Source: Mycogone perniciosa
Lineage: Eukaryota > Ascomycota > Sordariomycetes > Hypocreales > Hypocreaceae
Direction: 5' to 3'
Length of the DNA stretch: 64,000 bases
Assembly (NCBI GenBank): GCA_025331125.1
Contig: JAOALB010000027.1
Coordinates: 62,001-126,000, forward strand
Positions 36,274-47,930 of the stretch are shown here, piece by piece (the first letter of the stretch is position 1; every line of letters starts with the position of its first letter). A model generated the notes under the pieces. The model was not told the DNA's origin. It saw nothing but the letters and a program-made list of their open reading frames with translations, and made no database searches. The position numbers and the translations under genes were made by a program.

Positions 36274-39070
36274 TGAAGATATTGTACATTACTTCAATAA
36301 AAGGGCCCGGATATTTCAACTAGTCATTAGAGATGGGAGTATGCACCCCAAGGTCTTTGGTTGCTGGGGCTGTGAGTGTTGGGCCAGGGGCGTGTGCTAC
36401 AAAGACACGCCAAGCAAACTCCAAGGGCTGTTGGTTATTGATGGTAAAATAAGTTTGGTCGTGTGATCGACATGCACAGTATGACCACCCTAGCCACTTG
36501 TTATCAGCTTGAGAAACTTGATCAGATAGTGGGTGAGTTTTGGAGTTGACTGCCAAAAGAGGCATCGAGATGAAAGCGCCTGAGAAACGTGACAGACACA
36601 TAGGTACTCCGTACCTTGATAGTTATTGCTTTCTCGCATTTTCGGATTCGATGACATATTGCCGGGCTAGACCTCAATCCATAGTAAATTGCTTTCTTCG
36701 GAGCTTCTTTCGGCGAAGCAACAGAAACCGCCCGCCTCTGAAGTCCGGAGCACCTAGGATTAGATTAGATCTAATAAGTAGGTACTATTACATACAGATC
36801 TATAATACGCCAGCCAGCATGCATACGACGCAAGGTGGTATGGCAAATGGATCGGTTCGGACGGATTACGTCATGTGAGCCTCTGCAAAGAAAGCACCTG
36901 TCCTTTTCTGCAAGTTTCCCGTAAATAGTGCGCTGATCTGCTTGCGCGCATGAAATGCGACGCCGAGTATGTAGGTATGGAGGACGCATAACCCAGTAGC
37001 CAAAGGATCCGATACAGTCTTCGTAACAGGTCGATTGTCACGCTATTTATGCAATGGGAAAATACCCTGGTAGAACTGTATCCATTAGATGAACTGCTGA
37101 GTCAGGTAGTACGAGTACATACGGAGTATGTACATATTAGTTGATGGGTAAATTGGGAACGAATGTTCCATGTTGTCCTCGAAGGAGGGAGAGAGCTGTC
37201 GTGCAACCAGCAAGGAAGCCAACGATAACATAGTAGCCAACAGCTCGACTAGAGACAATTCTCCTTGAAGAAGACAAAACGCCATTGATCGGTGGGAGAG
37301 GTAATTGGAAGAGCCACGGCACTTTACGGTATCGGATGCACACCAGATCCATTTCTTGGCACAACATGGGACTGTTGTTGGATTTATCTTGCCGATAGTA
37401 CCGCAGATAATGCTGGTAGGTATCCATATACTCCATCTGGATGACAACCATTTCGCCAACCAATGCGTGGTGGTGGGTGGCTATTATGGGGAACCGTGAA
37501 CCGTGCACTCCAACATCGTCACATGCCCTTGAAGCGCGGGGGGAGAAGGTTGCGAAGTTGGGTCATATACGAAGTACTGCTCCATAGTTGGATGATAGCA
37601 GCCGTATGGGTGGGTGCGTGAATTCTGCACTCGAGGGCTGAGAGGAGTTCCCAAAGTTCTTGTATTTTAGCCTTTAGGCAAGGTTCTGATTGTTTATCAA
37701 CAATGAGACGGGTCGGAATGCAACACGTGCGTGCGCCCCTGCAAGGAACAGCAGCGCTAGCTATAGCGGGAGTCATATTAGCCCTCAATCAGTAATAGAG
37801 GCACTGCTGTACGAAGTACTCCGTACCGAGATGCCAATCGATAACAGCAACACGTCAACAGCTGGACCGTCAATTCCAATCGCATTCCAGTGGTGATTCT
37901 GGACATCTTCGCTTCTCCATTCTCGTCTTCATTCCTTGTCCGCCTCAACGCCCTCGCTGCTCCAGCTCCAAAACACGAGCAAAACACCGCCTGATCGCTC
38001 AATGGCCAAAAAAAAAAACAGCTCCACGGAGCCTGCTGCAGGAGGCGGCACAAGCTGCGCTCGCTACATCATGATGTGACAGCCTCTGATACTGCATCGC
38101 CGCCCGCAGCCCCCCAAGCAGCCCCCCCTTTTCTTTTTTTTCTCCCGCTCGGCGCCCGTCTAACTTCTAAACGTGCTCGGTATCGCTTGGCGGGCCAGCT
38201 ATTGGATACCAATTGCATGCCAGTCGGGCTCGCCTCGTCTCTTCTAAGACAGATACATGCTCTGGCATCCATTGGTCCAGTCCAATCCTTCGGTCAGGCA
38301 CTGCTTACCACCCACCAGACTGCTTATCACTTATTTTTAGTCCTTTATGCACGACCGCACGCGAGCCAACGGGGATGGCAGGGCCCGGCCTGGCTGTCCC
38401 ACCAGCTGGCCTGTAACTGGCCTCTGCTTGACGTGATGGACTGCCTGTATCCATCTATGTGAACATGTCCAACCTGTCAACTTGATCTGAGTGGTGCGGC
38501 CCTGACCTATCGTGCATGGGCGCTTCATGCGCCCCAGTTGCCTCTCTCTTCCACCCTCTTCCCAGCTTGCTTTGGATGCTCCCACTCAGAGGGGAGGGGG
38601 GCTTCGATAAAAACGCCCATGGCGCCAGCGTGTTTCACACTGCATCTCTCTCGTTCCTGTGCCAATTCGCCCCTCTCGCCTGACCGAGGCCGTGAGCAGT
38701 AGCATACCATTATTCCTTATAAAACTGCCATGGTGCCAAGACTCGCGGGGCCCGATCTCTCTCTCCCACTGACTCTGATTTCTCACGGCGGGTCCCGATG
38801 ACTTGCTGCGGCATCATGAACAAGTCTGCCCTCTCTTTCTGATACAAATCTACTCCGTACAACCAGCCAGCTTGGGCCGAGGGCTCCTTCCCCGGGGACA
38901 GAAAAGTCATCAACACCTATGGCTGCCTGCCGTTCTTGATTTATCCTCTTTTCACCTCACTTCTCTTCCCTTCTCTTCTCTTCTCTTCTCTTCTACCCTC
39001 TCTTGATTTTTTCTTCCGCCATTTCACTTCGCCTCATCTCTCCTTTCATCATCTTCCCACGATCTACAAG
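36274..39070. other. Spacer between the helicase gene and the 667-aa gene
   Basis: 2.8 kb without a supported gene. It has motif-family copies near 36603, 37104, 37570, 37809 and 38849, a short poly-A (38008-38018), and a pyrimidine repeat just before the next gene. Open frames here are short and lack domains. Confidence 0.45.
38961..38995 (+). repeat. TTCTC pentanucleotide run before the 667-aa gene
   Basis: TTCTC units in tandem, part of a CT-rich leader that extends to the ATG at 39071. Such tracts are common near transcription starts in fungi and also prone to slippage. Confidence 0.65.
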
Positions 39071-41133
39071 ATGGCTTGGAAGTCATCAACTCCCACTCCA
39101 GCCCGGTCGAGTCCCGCTATAGAGGCGGCTGCCAGAGTACGTTCCCGGACCGGCTCCAAGACCATTCGCGGCCACATCTCAAATCCGATTCCCATCCCGG
39201 ATGCATTAGACGAAGAGATCTCCATGAGGGCCCGTGATGCTGCCTTCACCACGTCGGCCGCTCTGTTGGTCAACAACATAGATTCCATTGTCGAAGCTGG
39301 CCCGTTGGAGAACATTGGCATCTCAGCTCCCGGTGTCCGGAGCGTTGATTCAAACAACAGCAAACCCCGAAACTCGGATTTCTGGCCAAATGTCTCGTCC
39401 TTCGATCCCATGGTGCGAGGATCACTGGAGCAGATAACAACCTCTGATGGCACATTCAGCGAATCAACCACCAGTGCTAATACACCGTCCTCACGACCCA
39501 AGTCCAAGTTTCGAAATGCATTGAGTAAGCTATTCGGCCGTCGGAAGACGACTCGAGGGAGGAGAACCACGCGCTCTTCTTTTACAGCAGGGGAAGAAAT
39601 GGCAAGGCAACATTTCAGTGTAAGTAGGCAACGGCCGCGAAATTGACCTGTGAAATAGAATGCTCATACATGAGATAGGACCTGGCTGGAACTAGCCGTC
39701 TGCCTCAGAGGCCTGGCCCAAAGAGACACGGCTCACTGCCTCTGACTGAATATGATCGGGCTCTGCGATCCCACTCTATAGGTCCTGAAGATGTCTTGGC
39801 TATTCAAAGTGCGCGGAATTCTATCAGTGCAGAGCTGAGTCTAACAAGACGGCGTGCTGCAACTACCGCCGCTCATCCGGCCAGTGCACGCTGGACCAGG
39901 CCAGTAGGCTTGACTCCTCGTCCAGCAAGCATACACGACTGGAGTAGCAGGCTAGTAGACGCCAGTCACGACCCTGACGAGATCGGCTGTGCTGTTACGA
40001 CTGGTTTGAAGCGTCGCTCAAGAAGCCTGTCGTTTATTCCCCCCATTAACACTGCCCTGGCCGGCGGTGTGGCTCGTCGCCGCAGCCATGACGTCGTCCG
40101 CCCCTGGCGGGAGAGCTACGATGCAGACTTTATGTCCCCCGTCTCGTCAAGTGCGCCAGATTTGGATATCAGAAACCCTCTCACTGTTGACAAGCCCGAG
40201 TTCAATGCCAATGAAATTCCTAGAGCACATATGCAGCCATTCCCTTTTGTGGACATTACGTACATGTCAGAAATGGCCAACATGAACATGAAGATCACAG
40301 AAGCTGCTACTTTGGAGAAGCGGATTAGTGGTATTGAGAACCGCCTGGATCGCGCAGAGGACATCCTTACGCAGGTTTGCCACAACGAGGTCGGTCACCC
40401 CGATTCGCCACCATCTATTCCTGTGGACTCGCCTCGGCCCTTGTCCCAATCCTCCGCTCAAGACTCTGAGGGTTCCAAGCTATCATTTGGAAACGCCCCA
40501 ACCTTTGTTGGATCAATCAATCAGCAGACAGCAATCAACCGCCTGATCTTCGAAGCTGCAGAACGGCAGACCTCTGCCGCTGCTACCGTTCAAGAAACGT
40601 CCAGTTTCCCTATTCTCTCCAAGCCGCTGAGCGGCCCTTTCACCATGGATCACTATGCCACACTCATGGCCTTCATAGAGACAGAACGTTCCGCACGTCT
40701 AGCGCTGGAGGCACAAGTAAGAAAGCTTAGCTTCCAGATCAACACCCTAACCGAACCTTCTCACACCAGCGCCATACAAGAAAATGGTCCACCAACAGGA
40801 CAGTCCCTCAGAGAAACGTCCGTTTTCAATTTTGACGACGACGATAATGACAATCTGGAGACAAAGGATAATCTGAAGAAACTCGCCAGGCGAAGCGTCA
40901 CTATCGTACTCGAAGGTTCTGACATCGCGGCCGACACCGAACATTGCGAAGACTATCCTGAGTCGTTCTCCACACCACATGAGGACAGTCGTAGTTTCAG
41001 TGTTTTCACGGAGGACGCAGAGTCTGTTGTCGTTGCTTCGGCCATGACGTTATCGCTCTCGAGGCTGTCGATGCTGGGCGGAATGACGTCTCTGCCAATA
41101 ACGGTGCAGCAAGCCGCACCTCAGGCTATTTAA
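39071..41133 (+). CDS. Uncharacterised protein with two short coiled coils
   Basis: I do not recognise this protein. Exons are 39071-39619 and 39679-41133, giving 667 aa; the intron has GTAAGT and TAG borders and both exons stay open in frame across it. Residues 1-180 are Ser/Thr-rich and end in a strongly basic patch (KLFGRRKTTRGRRTTR, about 163-178), a candidate nuclear or membrane-binding signal. Arg/Ser-rich sequence continues to about 330. Two heptad-like helices are visible: LEKRISGIENRLDRAEDIL (about 395-413) and ETERSARLALEAQVRKLSFQ (about 518-537). An acidic stretch NFDDDDNDN lies near 576. No membrane segment, signal peptide or catalytic motif was seen. The gene converges on OCT1. 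It is likely real because of codon-like composition over a long frame and a clean intron. Confidence 0.75.
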
Positions 41134-41662
41134 CCTGCGCGACGAAGTAAATATGGGTGAGCCTTGCGAGTGCTTGGCTTCATGACAATCCTTCTAATGT
41201 GCCGATATCATGTTTTTTTTCTTCTCTGTTCTAAATTATACCCCATATTCATGATATCGAAGGCTATATGAGGTTTGCTACGTCTTTCTACGGGGGGGAT
41301 CATGGAGTATTAGCTATGGAAGGTTTTTGGGTTTTTGGGTTTTTGGTTTATGGAGTTGGGAGTTTGCAGCGTGCCAGGAACTCCCTAGAGCATCGAGGAC
41401 GCTGGCGGAGGTAACAAGGCCTTGCGTCTGGGACTTTAGCCTCTAACAAACACATTGGCAATGCAAAATGACTCAACGCATTTATGAAGATCTATGCTGA
41501 GGTTTTTATTGTGTTCGTTGTCTATACTATGCTTCTCGTTTATGTTGTTGTAGAAAGTCGCCTTGAAACATATCTACTTGATCATTTTCACCCTTAAGAG
41601 CAATTCTCATCTCATGTATCAAGCCATTAACCCTTGCCCTTTCCATGGCCAACATTATCTCT
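41134..41662. other. Convergent 3' spacer before OCT1
   Basis: 529 bp of mostly AT-rich sequence between two converging genes. It holds a short TTTTTGGG repeat (41322-41347) and no open frame of note. Confidence 0.45.
41322..41347. repeat. TTTTTGGG tandem repeat
   Basis: Three imperfect copies of GGGTTTTT. The unit resembles, but is not, the fungal telomere repeat TTAGGG. Confidence 0.65.
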
Positions 41663-44050
41663 CTAAGTATGGTGCAAGTCGTCCTTGATACCCCAACTGC
41701 CTACCAGCGCCATCGACTTTTCATCGCCGGGCGCCAACCTCTCATCCTGAAGGGTATCGGCGAGACACGTCCAGGGATCACGGCCGCCACCCCACTTGAG
41801 CAGGTTCTCCTTAAGGCGCTCGCCGTTCTCGCGACTTATAGCAGCGCCGCCCTCACCGGCGCGGAAGACGACACGCCAGACACGCTCGGCGAGCACGCGG
41901 TCGAACAGATAGCTGTAGTAGGTGGAGCCGTAGCTGTGCAAGTGGCCGAAGAAGCCTTGCCAGCAGGTCTCGGGGGGATCCTTGGGTCCATGGGCGAAGC
42001 AGCGCTGGATGTCGTGGAAGACGTGGGTAGAGTTGAAGGAAGGGGAGGCGACTTCGGGGGCGTGGTATGCCTGGTCGACCATGGCGAGGAGGATCTGGTG
42101 TTCGGTGTCGATGCCTTCGAAGCGTTTTGAGACCTTGATACGCTCGGCGACGAGGTCGTAGGGTAAAGGCCTGTCGGTCTTCCAGTGGCGAGCGAAGAGG
42201 GAGAGGACGGTGCGGTCGGCGGCGAAGTGCTCCATTAATGTGGAGGGGAGTTCAGCAAAGTCGGTTGCGCAGCGGGTGCCAGAGACGTTCTGGAAGGATG
42301 TGCGCGCCAGGATGGAGTGGATGGCATGGCCCATCTCATGGAAGAGTGTCTCGACCGAGTAGAATGACAAAAACGCAGGTTCTCTGGTGTTGTCATTCTT
42401 GGGGAAATCACACACCAGCGCAATGGTGGGAAGCTGCTTCAACGTGCCATGCCGTGAGGATGTTTCCATTCCGTCGTTAGCGGCCTGTTCAGCAGATTCA
42501 AAGGTTGGCATTCCAGAACCGCCCAGATCAGCACCGGCTTCTTCTATTTCGCCGGATAGGATTTCACGGGAGCATCTGACCGTGAAATGGGCGGGATTTG
42601 GTGATTTTTGGGGTCGGTAAAATAAGTCGCAGTAGAGGACGGCTACCTGCTCGCCATCGTCGGACACTACGTCTAGTCTCTTTACATCCGGATGCCATGT
42701 CTCTCCTGGGAGAGTTTCTCGCGGGACGAGACGAATGCCATACAGACGTTCAAACAGACGAGACAGACCCTGCATGACAGTGCCAACGGAGAAGTATGAC
42801 GCCAGGTGGTCTTCATGACGCACCCGAGATCTTATTTCTGTCCTGGTCTTCTCCATGTAAAAGTCTCTGTCCCAAGCCTGTAGCGTTGCATCAGGCATGG
42901 CCAGCCTCTCGCGCTTCTTCAGTGTCAATTCGTTCAACTCTTGTTGAATACTTGACGCATTGTGATTTCTTAACGCCAGTAGGAACTCCCTAACCGAGGC
43001 CGGTGACTTGGCCATCATTCGGTCCTTCAGGGCCATGTGGCCGTGACTCTCGAAGCCAGCCAGACTAGATAGCTCCGCTCTGAGCTTGAGCATTGTCTCT
43101 AGGAGCTGGATGGTCCGGCCAGAGGCTCTGCGCTGGGCAAGATATATCTCCTTCCGAGTCTCTTCATCGTATACACTCTGCAGAGCGGCTGCTGCCTCTG
43201 AGCCTGTGGTGGGAATCGATATTTGTGAGCGCACTTTAAGTGACGCAGCGAGGCCCGGATATAAGCCGTAGAAACGATGAGAAGGCAGTGTTACCTCCTT
43301 CACCTCTGGTTCCATGCCCTGGACAAACGCCGAGCCGATGTCGCTAATTCGTGAAGAAAGCTCGACGAACCTATCACGCGCTTTCTTGGGTAGATTGACA
43401 GCCGACTTCATGAAGTCAAGCTTCAACAGCTCTGCCACCGTCTTTTCCTCCTCAGACCAGGCGGAGGTGACCTCGGGTCGAGACATGGCTTCTCCCAATT
43501 GATCGCTCAGTCCCGTCATGGTGTTGAGCTGATTCATGTACTGGTATACCATTGACCAGGCATCCGCAGCAGCTTGCTGAAAGCGCACATCGGGGTGTGT
43601 CATCCGAACGAAGTCGGACAGATCGAGGACTCGACAGAGCAAATCGCTCAGGCGGTCCAAGTCTCGGACCAGAGATTGGTACTCGCGGGTGGTTGACGCT
43701 GCCAGGACACGGTGAACGATTCTGGTCGCCTTTTCCAGGTTCTTCTGCGCAAACAAGGGGAACCCATCTGGACTGGTCAGGTAGCGGTTCTTGAACAATC
43801 CCTGGCTCTTCTTGAGGCTGAGTTTGGCGAATGTTCTGCCCGAGGGGGCATCGAATAGATCGCGCAGGACGGCATCGTCATGGCGGGTGCTCGTAAAGTG
43901 GTCGACAGGCAGTCTCCCGGGTTCTGCAACCGCAGCCGCGGCAGCAATGCTCGACTCCCATCGTCGCTGGCTCTGCTTGATCACGCGACGAGAGCATTGG
44001 GTGCAGACCCAGAGGCGCCGGCCCCCGGAATTGAACATGGTTCTTTTCAA
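41663..44050 (-). CDS. OCT1: Mitochondrial intermediate peptidase Oct1
   Basis: Zinc metallopeptidase of family M3 in the mitochondrial matrix that removes an octapeptide from imported precursors already cut by the main processing peptidase. The gene has no intron; the frame is 795 aa from the first ATG, or 791 aa from the ATG four codons on. The N-terminus is rich in Arg, Ser and Ala with a targeting character and includes a Cys pair (CTQCSRR). The zinc site HEMGH lies at 571-575 with Glu572 catalytic, and the third ligand Glu600 lies in FAELPSTLMEHF. The length is typical. It diverges from a MICOS gene with an 817-bp spacer, so two mitochondrial genes share one promoter region. Confidence 0.96.
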   Translation of the reverse strand: MKRTMFNSGGRRLWVCTQCSRRVIKQSQRRWESSIAAAAAVAEPGRLPVDHFTSTRHDDAVLRDLFDAPSGRTFAKLSLKKSQGLFKNRYLTSPDGFPLFAQKNLEKATRIVHRVLAASTTREYQSLVRDLDRLSDLLCRVLDLSDFVRMTHPDVRFQQAAADAWSMVYQYMNQLNTMTGLSDQLGEAMSRPEVTSAWSEEEKTVAELLKLDFMKSAVNLPKKARDRFVELSSRISDIGSAFVQGMEPEVKEVTLPSHRFYGLYPGLAASLKVRSQISIPTTGSEAAAALQSVYDEETRKEIYLAQRRASGRTIQLLETMLKLRAELSSLAGFESHGHMALKDRMMAKSPASVREFLLALRNHNASSIQQELNELTLKKRERLAMPDATLQAWDRDFYMEKTRTEIRSRVRHEDHLASYFSVGTVMQGLSRLFERLYGIRLVPRETLPGETWHPDVKRLDVVSDDGEQVAVLYCDLFYRPQKSPNPAHFTVRCSREILSGEIEEAGADLGGSGMPTFESAEQAANDGMETSSRHGTLKQLPTIALVCDFPKNDNTREPAFLSFYSVETLFHEMGHAIHSILARTSFQNVSGTRCATDFAELPSTLMEHFAADRTVLSLFARHWKTDRPLPYDLVAERIKVSKRFEGIDTEHQILLAMVDQAYHAPEVASPSFNSTHVFHDIQRCFAHGPKDPPETCWQGFFGHLHSYGSTYYSYLFDRVLAERVWRVVFRAGEGGAAISRENGERLKENLLKWGGGRDPWTCLADTLQDERLAPGDEKSMALVGSWGIKDDLHHT

Positions 44051-44350
44051 GAATCAAGAACCGAATCGCGGGCGTGTGGGAAATGGGGGGCCTTCATAAC
44101 ATGGGCAAAGACGAAGGGGGTGATGCCATTGAATGCGGGAGAAGCTGGCGAAAGTGATGGGAATGGAACAAAATCATTACTATCACAGAGATCGGAGTTC
44201 TGCGGTTGTCGTCGCTCTGGGGAGTCCCCTAAATCGGCAAGAGGGGTTTTGCATGAGGTACGTACTCGTCACCTTGAGCCGAACGACGGTCCGGATCGGC
44301 ACAGGCCGCCAACAGCAAAATGCGCTGCATTCCATTCACTGGCTATTATC

Positions 44351-44380
44351 TACTTCGTACTATGTACGAGTACGAAGTAT
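44351..44380. repeat. Composite TACTTCGTAC / TACGAGTACGAAGTA block
   Basis: Three motif-family units in 30 bp, two of them inverted with respect to the third, in the OCT1/MICOS promoter region. Confidence 0.7.
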
Positions 44381-44776
44381 CAAGGGCATCAACAACGTCT
44401 GGACATTGAATCACAAGAGTGCTATTTATTGGTTGAAGGCGTTCGATGGCGTCTGCAAGGGTCGAGCGAGATACTTGCCACACTCTCTTTCCGGTCTCAT
44501 CATCGACACTCGATCTACGGAGTAGAGCGTGCATTCATGTTGCGGACTTTCATACCCAGTGCTTCAGCATATCCAAACCTTTGGGTCATTATTATTACTC
44601 CGATATATATACTCGTAGTTTGACATGCTGTCATGATAGGTTAAAAATGACTTATACTATTACTCCGTACTCCGGACTGCATATCCAATGCATGGCATAC
44701 CTTGTAAGGCGCCTGCTCCCCGGAACGGACTTTCCTATTGCCGCGCCATTACGTCGGAATATGGCGGAACATGTCA

Positions 44777-44784
44777 TCACGTGA
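44777..44784. promoter_or_regulatory. TCACGTGA palindrome upstream of the MICOS gene
   Basis: Perfect palindrome 84 bp before the start codon, at nearly the same distance as the copy before DPH6. Confidence 0.45.
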
Positions 44785-44867
44785 GACCAAGCCAAGATAA
44801 TCACTTCAGAGTCGTTTACTGCATCGCCGACGACGTTGAAAATCGCGGCTCCTCAATTGCCCGTACA

Positions 44868-45723
44868 ATGGCTGCAAGAGTGCTCCTGCAACGGGTAAGC
44901 ATTTTTCTACATCTCTGCTAGTAATAAATCGGAGCTAATTGAGTCTTGCAGCGCTCCTGGGCGCCGTTTGCCGCAGCCGCCCTTGGTGGTTTGGCTCTGG
45001 CACCTGCGACAGTATTTGCCGAGGCCCCTAAAGTATGCGTCATCGCCTGAGAGCTGCCTTTTGCTGGGCCACAATCACTAAATGAATTGTAAATAGAGAA
45101 AACCGATCTACGATGACCTGGACGTTCCCTCACCGTTACCTGTTGCGCCGTCACCACCTGCGGTGGTACCAAATGAGCCCGAGGAGGAAGAGTATAAACA
45201 CAGGGGCCCTACTCCGACCGACCGGCTAGCAGTGCAGATCGGAAAGGCGCGTCTGTTTCTGTATGATGTTGCGGTGACAGCCGAGAACAAGGTCAATCAG
45301 ACTATGGACTCGGCGTTCGACCTTGAGCAGTCCTTCACGAACACAATTGCATCCCTCGCTCCATCACGGGCGAGTGGCGAGAAGCTGATGCCAGGCGCCA
45401 TCTACATTCTGGTAGCAGCCATGGCAGGCAGTATTGTCACCCGGAATCGCAACATCCTACTACGCGCCACCGTTCCGTTCGCTCTGGGTATCGGCGCTGG
45501 GTGGACGGTGCTCCCCGTCACGATGAGGAATGTTTCGGACCTGACGTGGAAGTACGAGCAGAGATTCCCTGTTGTTGCGGAGTCTCACATCAAGTTGCGC
45601 GAGGGAATCCAGAAGGGCATTCACTTCGCCAAGATCCACAAGGACGTGGGTGTACAATATGTTGACGACAAGGTCACCGATGCGCGGGAGACCCTCGAAG
45701 GCTGGGTTAAGCAGGGTAAATAG
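44868..45723 (+). CDS. MICOS complex subunit of the Mic26/Mic27 (apolipoprotein O-like) type
   Basis: Inner-membrane protein of the mitochondrial contact site and cristae organising system, which shapes crista junctions. Exons are 44868-44894, 44952-45032 and 45097-45723, giving 244 aa. The first exon codes only nine residues (MAARVLLQR), the start of a mitochondrial targeting sequence that continues into the Ala-rich second exon. A Pro-rich stretch (about 45-65) is followed by an amphipathic helix (DRLAVQIGKARLFLYDVAV) and two membrane segments around GAIYILVAAMAGSIVTR and VPFALGIGAGWTVLPV, the latter Gly-rich as in this family. The C-terminal part is helical and ends in ETLEGWVKQGK. Whether it is Mic26 or Mic27 in strict orthology I cannot decide. 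Confidence 0.85.
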
Positions 45724-46599
45724 AGGAACTTAAAAAAGCAACTGTACTACCAGATAGAGAATCTTGAACGTTTCCTTTTTTCATTTGTTGAGCTGAGAGA
45801 GCATCAGGGAGTTCTCAAAAATGGAGATGAGATTGGTTAGGTAGTAATCCTTGATTCTTTTTTTGACATGGACCGTCATAAGGTACATATCCGTATTTTT
45901 TCAGCAACTCAAGAGCAAGTATAAGCTTCGCGAGCAAGAGTTTAAATGGTGTCTCAGTATCCATTTGGGGCTGACCTAATTAGAAGATCTCCCTCTGCCA
46001 AGATGCATGTATCGAGAAAATCGCTCGCAAGTTCAAAATAGATAGGCCTAACTTTCAATCGCTAGCTATCCCGATTCCTGTACACTCATAAACTCGCTAT
46101 AGATAATCTGTGATATGAGGAATGTACTCCGTAAAGAGGTGGCAATTAGGTCATTTGCTTGGTGGTAAGGGTATAATCTAGCGAGTTTTATTGGGTTAGT
46201 ATGACGGTCTGGGTTGTTTCCTAAGGGATGAACCGTGTAAGTCGGGGTCTATGATGGCAGGTGACTACGGCATACACTCAGCAAGTGTAGTGTCACAGGT
46301 TCTGGTAGAGTAATAGTTACCTCAAGTGAATCAATTATATCAACAACTGGCTAGTCCTTTTAGTTAGGAGGTCCTATATACTGAACAGCTACAGTAATCA
46401 TGTCTATTTTGTTCAACTGGGTCATGTTAAGTCGAGTCGACCTTGCATATCCACGCCTTGCATGGAGATTCTGGACGATGTCAGGAAATGATGCCTTGAC
46501 AGGGCCCGAGGTGCCACGGTACTCCTCGTTGATCCAATCGACGCCCAAGTGGTCGAGCGTGGGCTGGTTCGATGGCGGTAGGAGGGTATATCGTTTTCA
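45724..46599. other. Convergent 3' spacer, MICOS gene and DUS2
   Basis: 876 bp between converging genes, AT-rich from 45850 to 46400. Two small open frames (46360-46548 and 46400-46681) overlap the DUS2 end and are not supported as genes. One TACTCCGTA copy lies near 46122. Confidence 0.45.
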
Positions 46600-47930
46600 T
46601 CATCCCGCAGAAGCAACAGGCGTTGGTTCAGGTTCAACCGGTGCTGCGATCTTGCGCTCAGATAGGGCCTTTCGCTGCTGAGTCTTTGCCCTGGCTTGTC
46701 CCATCTGTCCACCAGCAGCCAAAGCGGCTGCATTTGATTTCCCCTTTTTGGATGGTTTCTTGACCGGGGATTGATCTAACCCGCGCCTTGAGTCTGTCTC
46801 TCGAGCTTGCTCCATCAAGTCTTCGTGGCCCAACATTCTGCAAATATCCGAGTAGCTCTTGCCCTGAGTTAGGGGTTGATGAAGACCAGCCTTGCCAGAC
46901 ACCATCTGGGCAAGTAGATATTTGGTATTTCCAAACCGATTATCAACATCCATAGACGCTTTGACGTACTGTCTAACCACATCCTGCCATGGCAGCAGGC
47001 CACCATCGGCTTCGCCCCTGAAGCAACTTGGATTCTTCTCGGCGGCAGTGGCGATCATGGCACCGTCTGCGCCAAACTCGGCCGCTAACCTGAGTCCCTC
47101 GTCTCTTGTTTCCACATCTCCATTCATCAGACAAGCCACACCGGCTTCATGGCAGATGTCTGCAACCATGCGCAGCTGGCCACGGATAGCGCGCTCCCGT
47201 GGCCGCATGGGCGTCGTTCGGCAGTGGACCGTGAGACCTGTAATGCCCGTGGCAACAAGCCTCCTCACAAGCACCTCTGTCTCGGCAGGCGTCTCCAGAA
47301 TGCGAATCTTGACGCTGATGCCAATTTCAAATTCAGGAGTGATATTCTTCACCAGAGATTCCAAGATGGCACATAGTTTATCGGGAGTTCTCAGGAGAGC
47401 TGCTCCCATGCCGCCACTTGTACTGAATGGCTTAGGGCATCCAGCGTTTACGTCGATACCCGCCACATCGGCGGCCACCAGTCTCGCAGCTTCTACGGCC
47501 CGATCCGGGTCAGATGTTCCAATCTGGAAGATGAGCCTGTCTTTTTCCTTCTCGGGTAGCGTAGCATAGATAATGCTCTCCTTCGCATCTGGTGGCGGCT
47601 CTTTCTGGCCCTGGGACGATACGCGGAACCATTCGACCGTCTTGGTGACCTCGTTGTACCGCCTAGTAGTTCCGATCATAGCCCGATCAATCGTTTCTGG
47701 GCCTAAGAAGAGTACGAGTCAATGGTACGAATAAGCAGAAAGTGTGCCCTCTGTGACTCACCCCACACAAGGTCGGCGCCATATTGGAGAGCGAGGAGTC
47801 GCGAGGGCAGTTCTCCAGATCGAACCATCGGCGCCAGGACTACCTTGCCGCGATAGTCGACCCCCCGACGGGGGATAGGGACTTTCTTGAGCTCATAAGT
47901 CATGATTCTTTTGATCGATGTGGAGATCAT
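46600..47930 (-). CDS. DUS2: tRNA-dihydrouridine synthase, Dus2/Smm1 type
   Basis: Flavoenzyme that reduces uridine to dihydrouridine in the tRNA D-loop, position 20 in the Dus2 branch. Exons are 47930-47762 and 47702-46600 in transcript order, giving 423 aa. The intron (59 nt) has GTGAGT and TAG borders. The FMN-binding start of the barrel reads LAPMVRSGELPSRLLALQYG and the intron joins VWG to PETIDRAMIG. The catalytic cysteine is Cys145 in DVNAGCPKPF. HCRTTPMRPRERA and LMNGDVETRDEG are further Dus motifs. Three ATGs are possible: 48050, 47930 and 47903. The last gives MTYELKKVPIPRRG, close to relatives. The last 70 residues are Lys/Ala/Pro-rich with no double-stranded RNA-binding domain of the animal kind. 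Confidence 0.92.

Larger units (their letters stand above)
44051..44867. promoter_or_regulatory. Divergent promoter region of OCT1 and the MICOS gene
   Basis: 817 bp between two divergent starts. It holds motif-family copies (44351-44380, near 44515 and 44660) and a TCACGTGA palindrome 84 bp before the MICOS start. A 247-codon plus-strand frame that runs from inside OCT1 through this region is an antisense shadow. Confidence 0.55.

Noticed and set aside
41322..41347. Interstitial telomere repeat
   Set aside because: The unit is GGGTTTTT, not TTAGGG, and only three copies exist.
43880..44623. 247-codon plus-strand frame from within OCT1 into the promoter
   Set aside because: Half lies opposite the OCT1 targeting sequence and the rest in a promoter with repeat motifs; no domain and no splice support.
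46540..46600. Possible tRNA because of a GGTTCGA stretch
   Set aside because: No acceptor stem, D-arm or anticodon stem can be drawn around it; it lies at the DUS2 3' end.
46892..47569. 225-codon plus-strand frame opposite DUS2
   Set aside because: Antisense shadow of the Dus barrel, Ala/Ser/Thr-rich with no domain.
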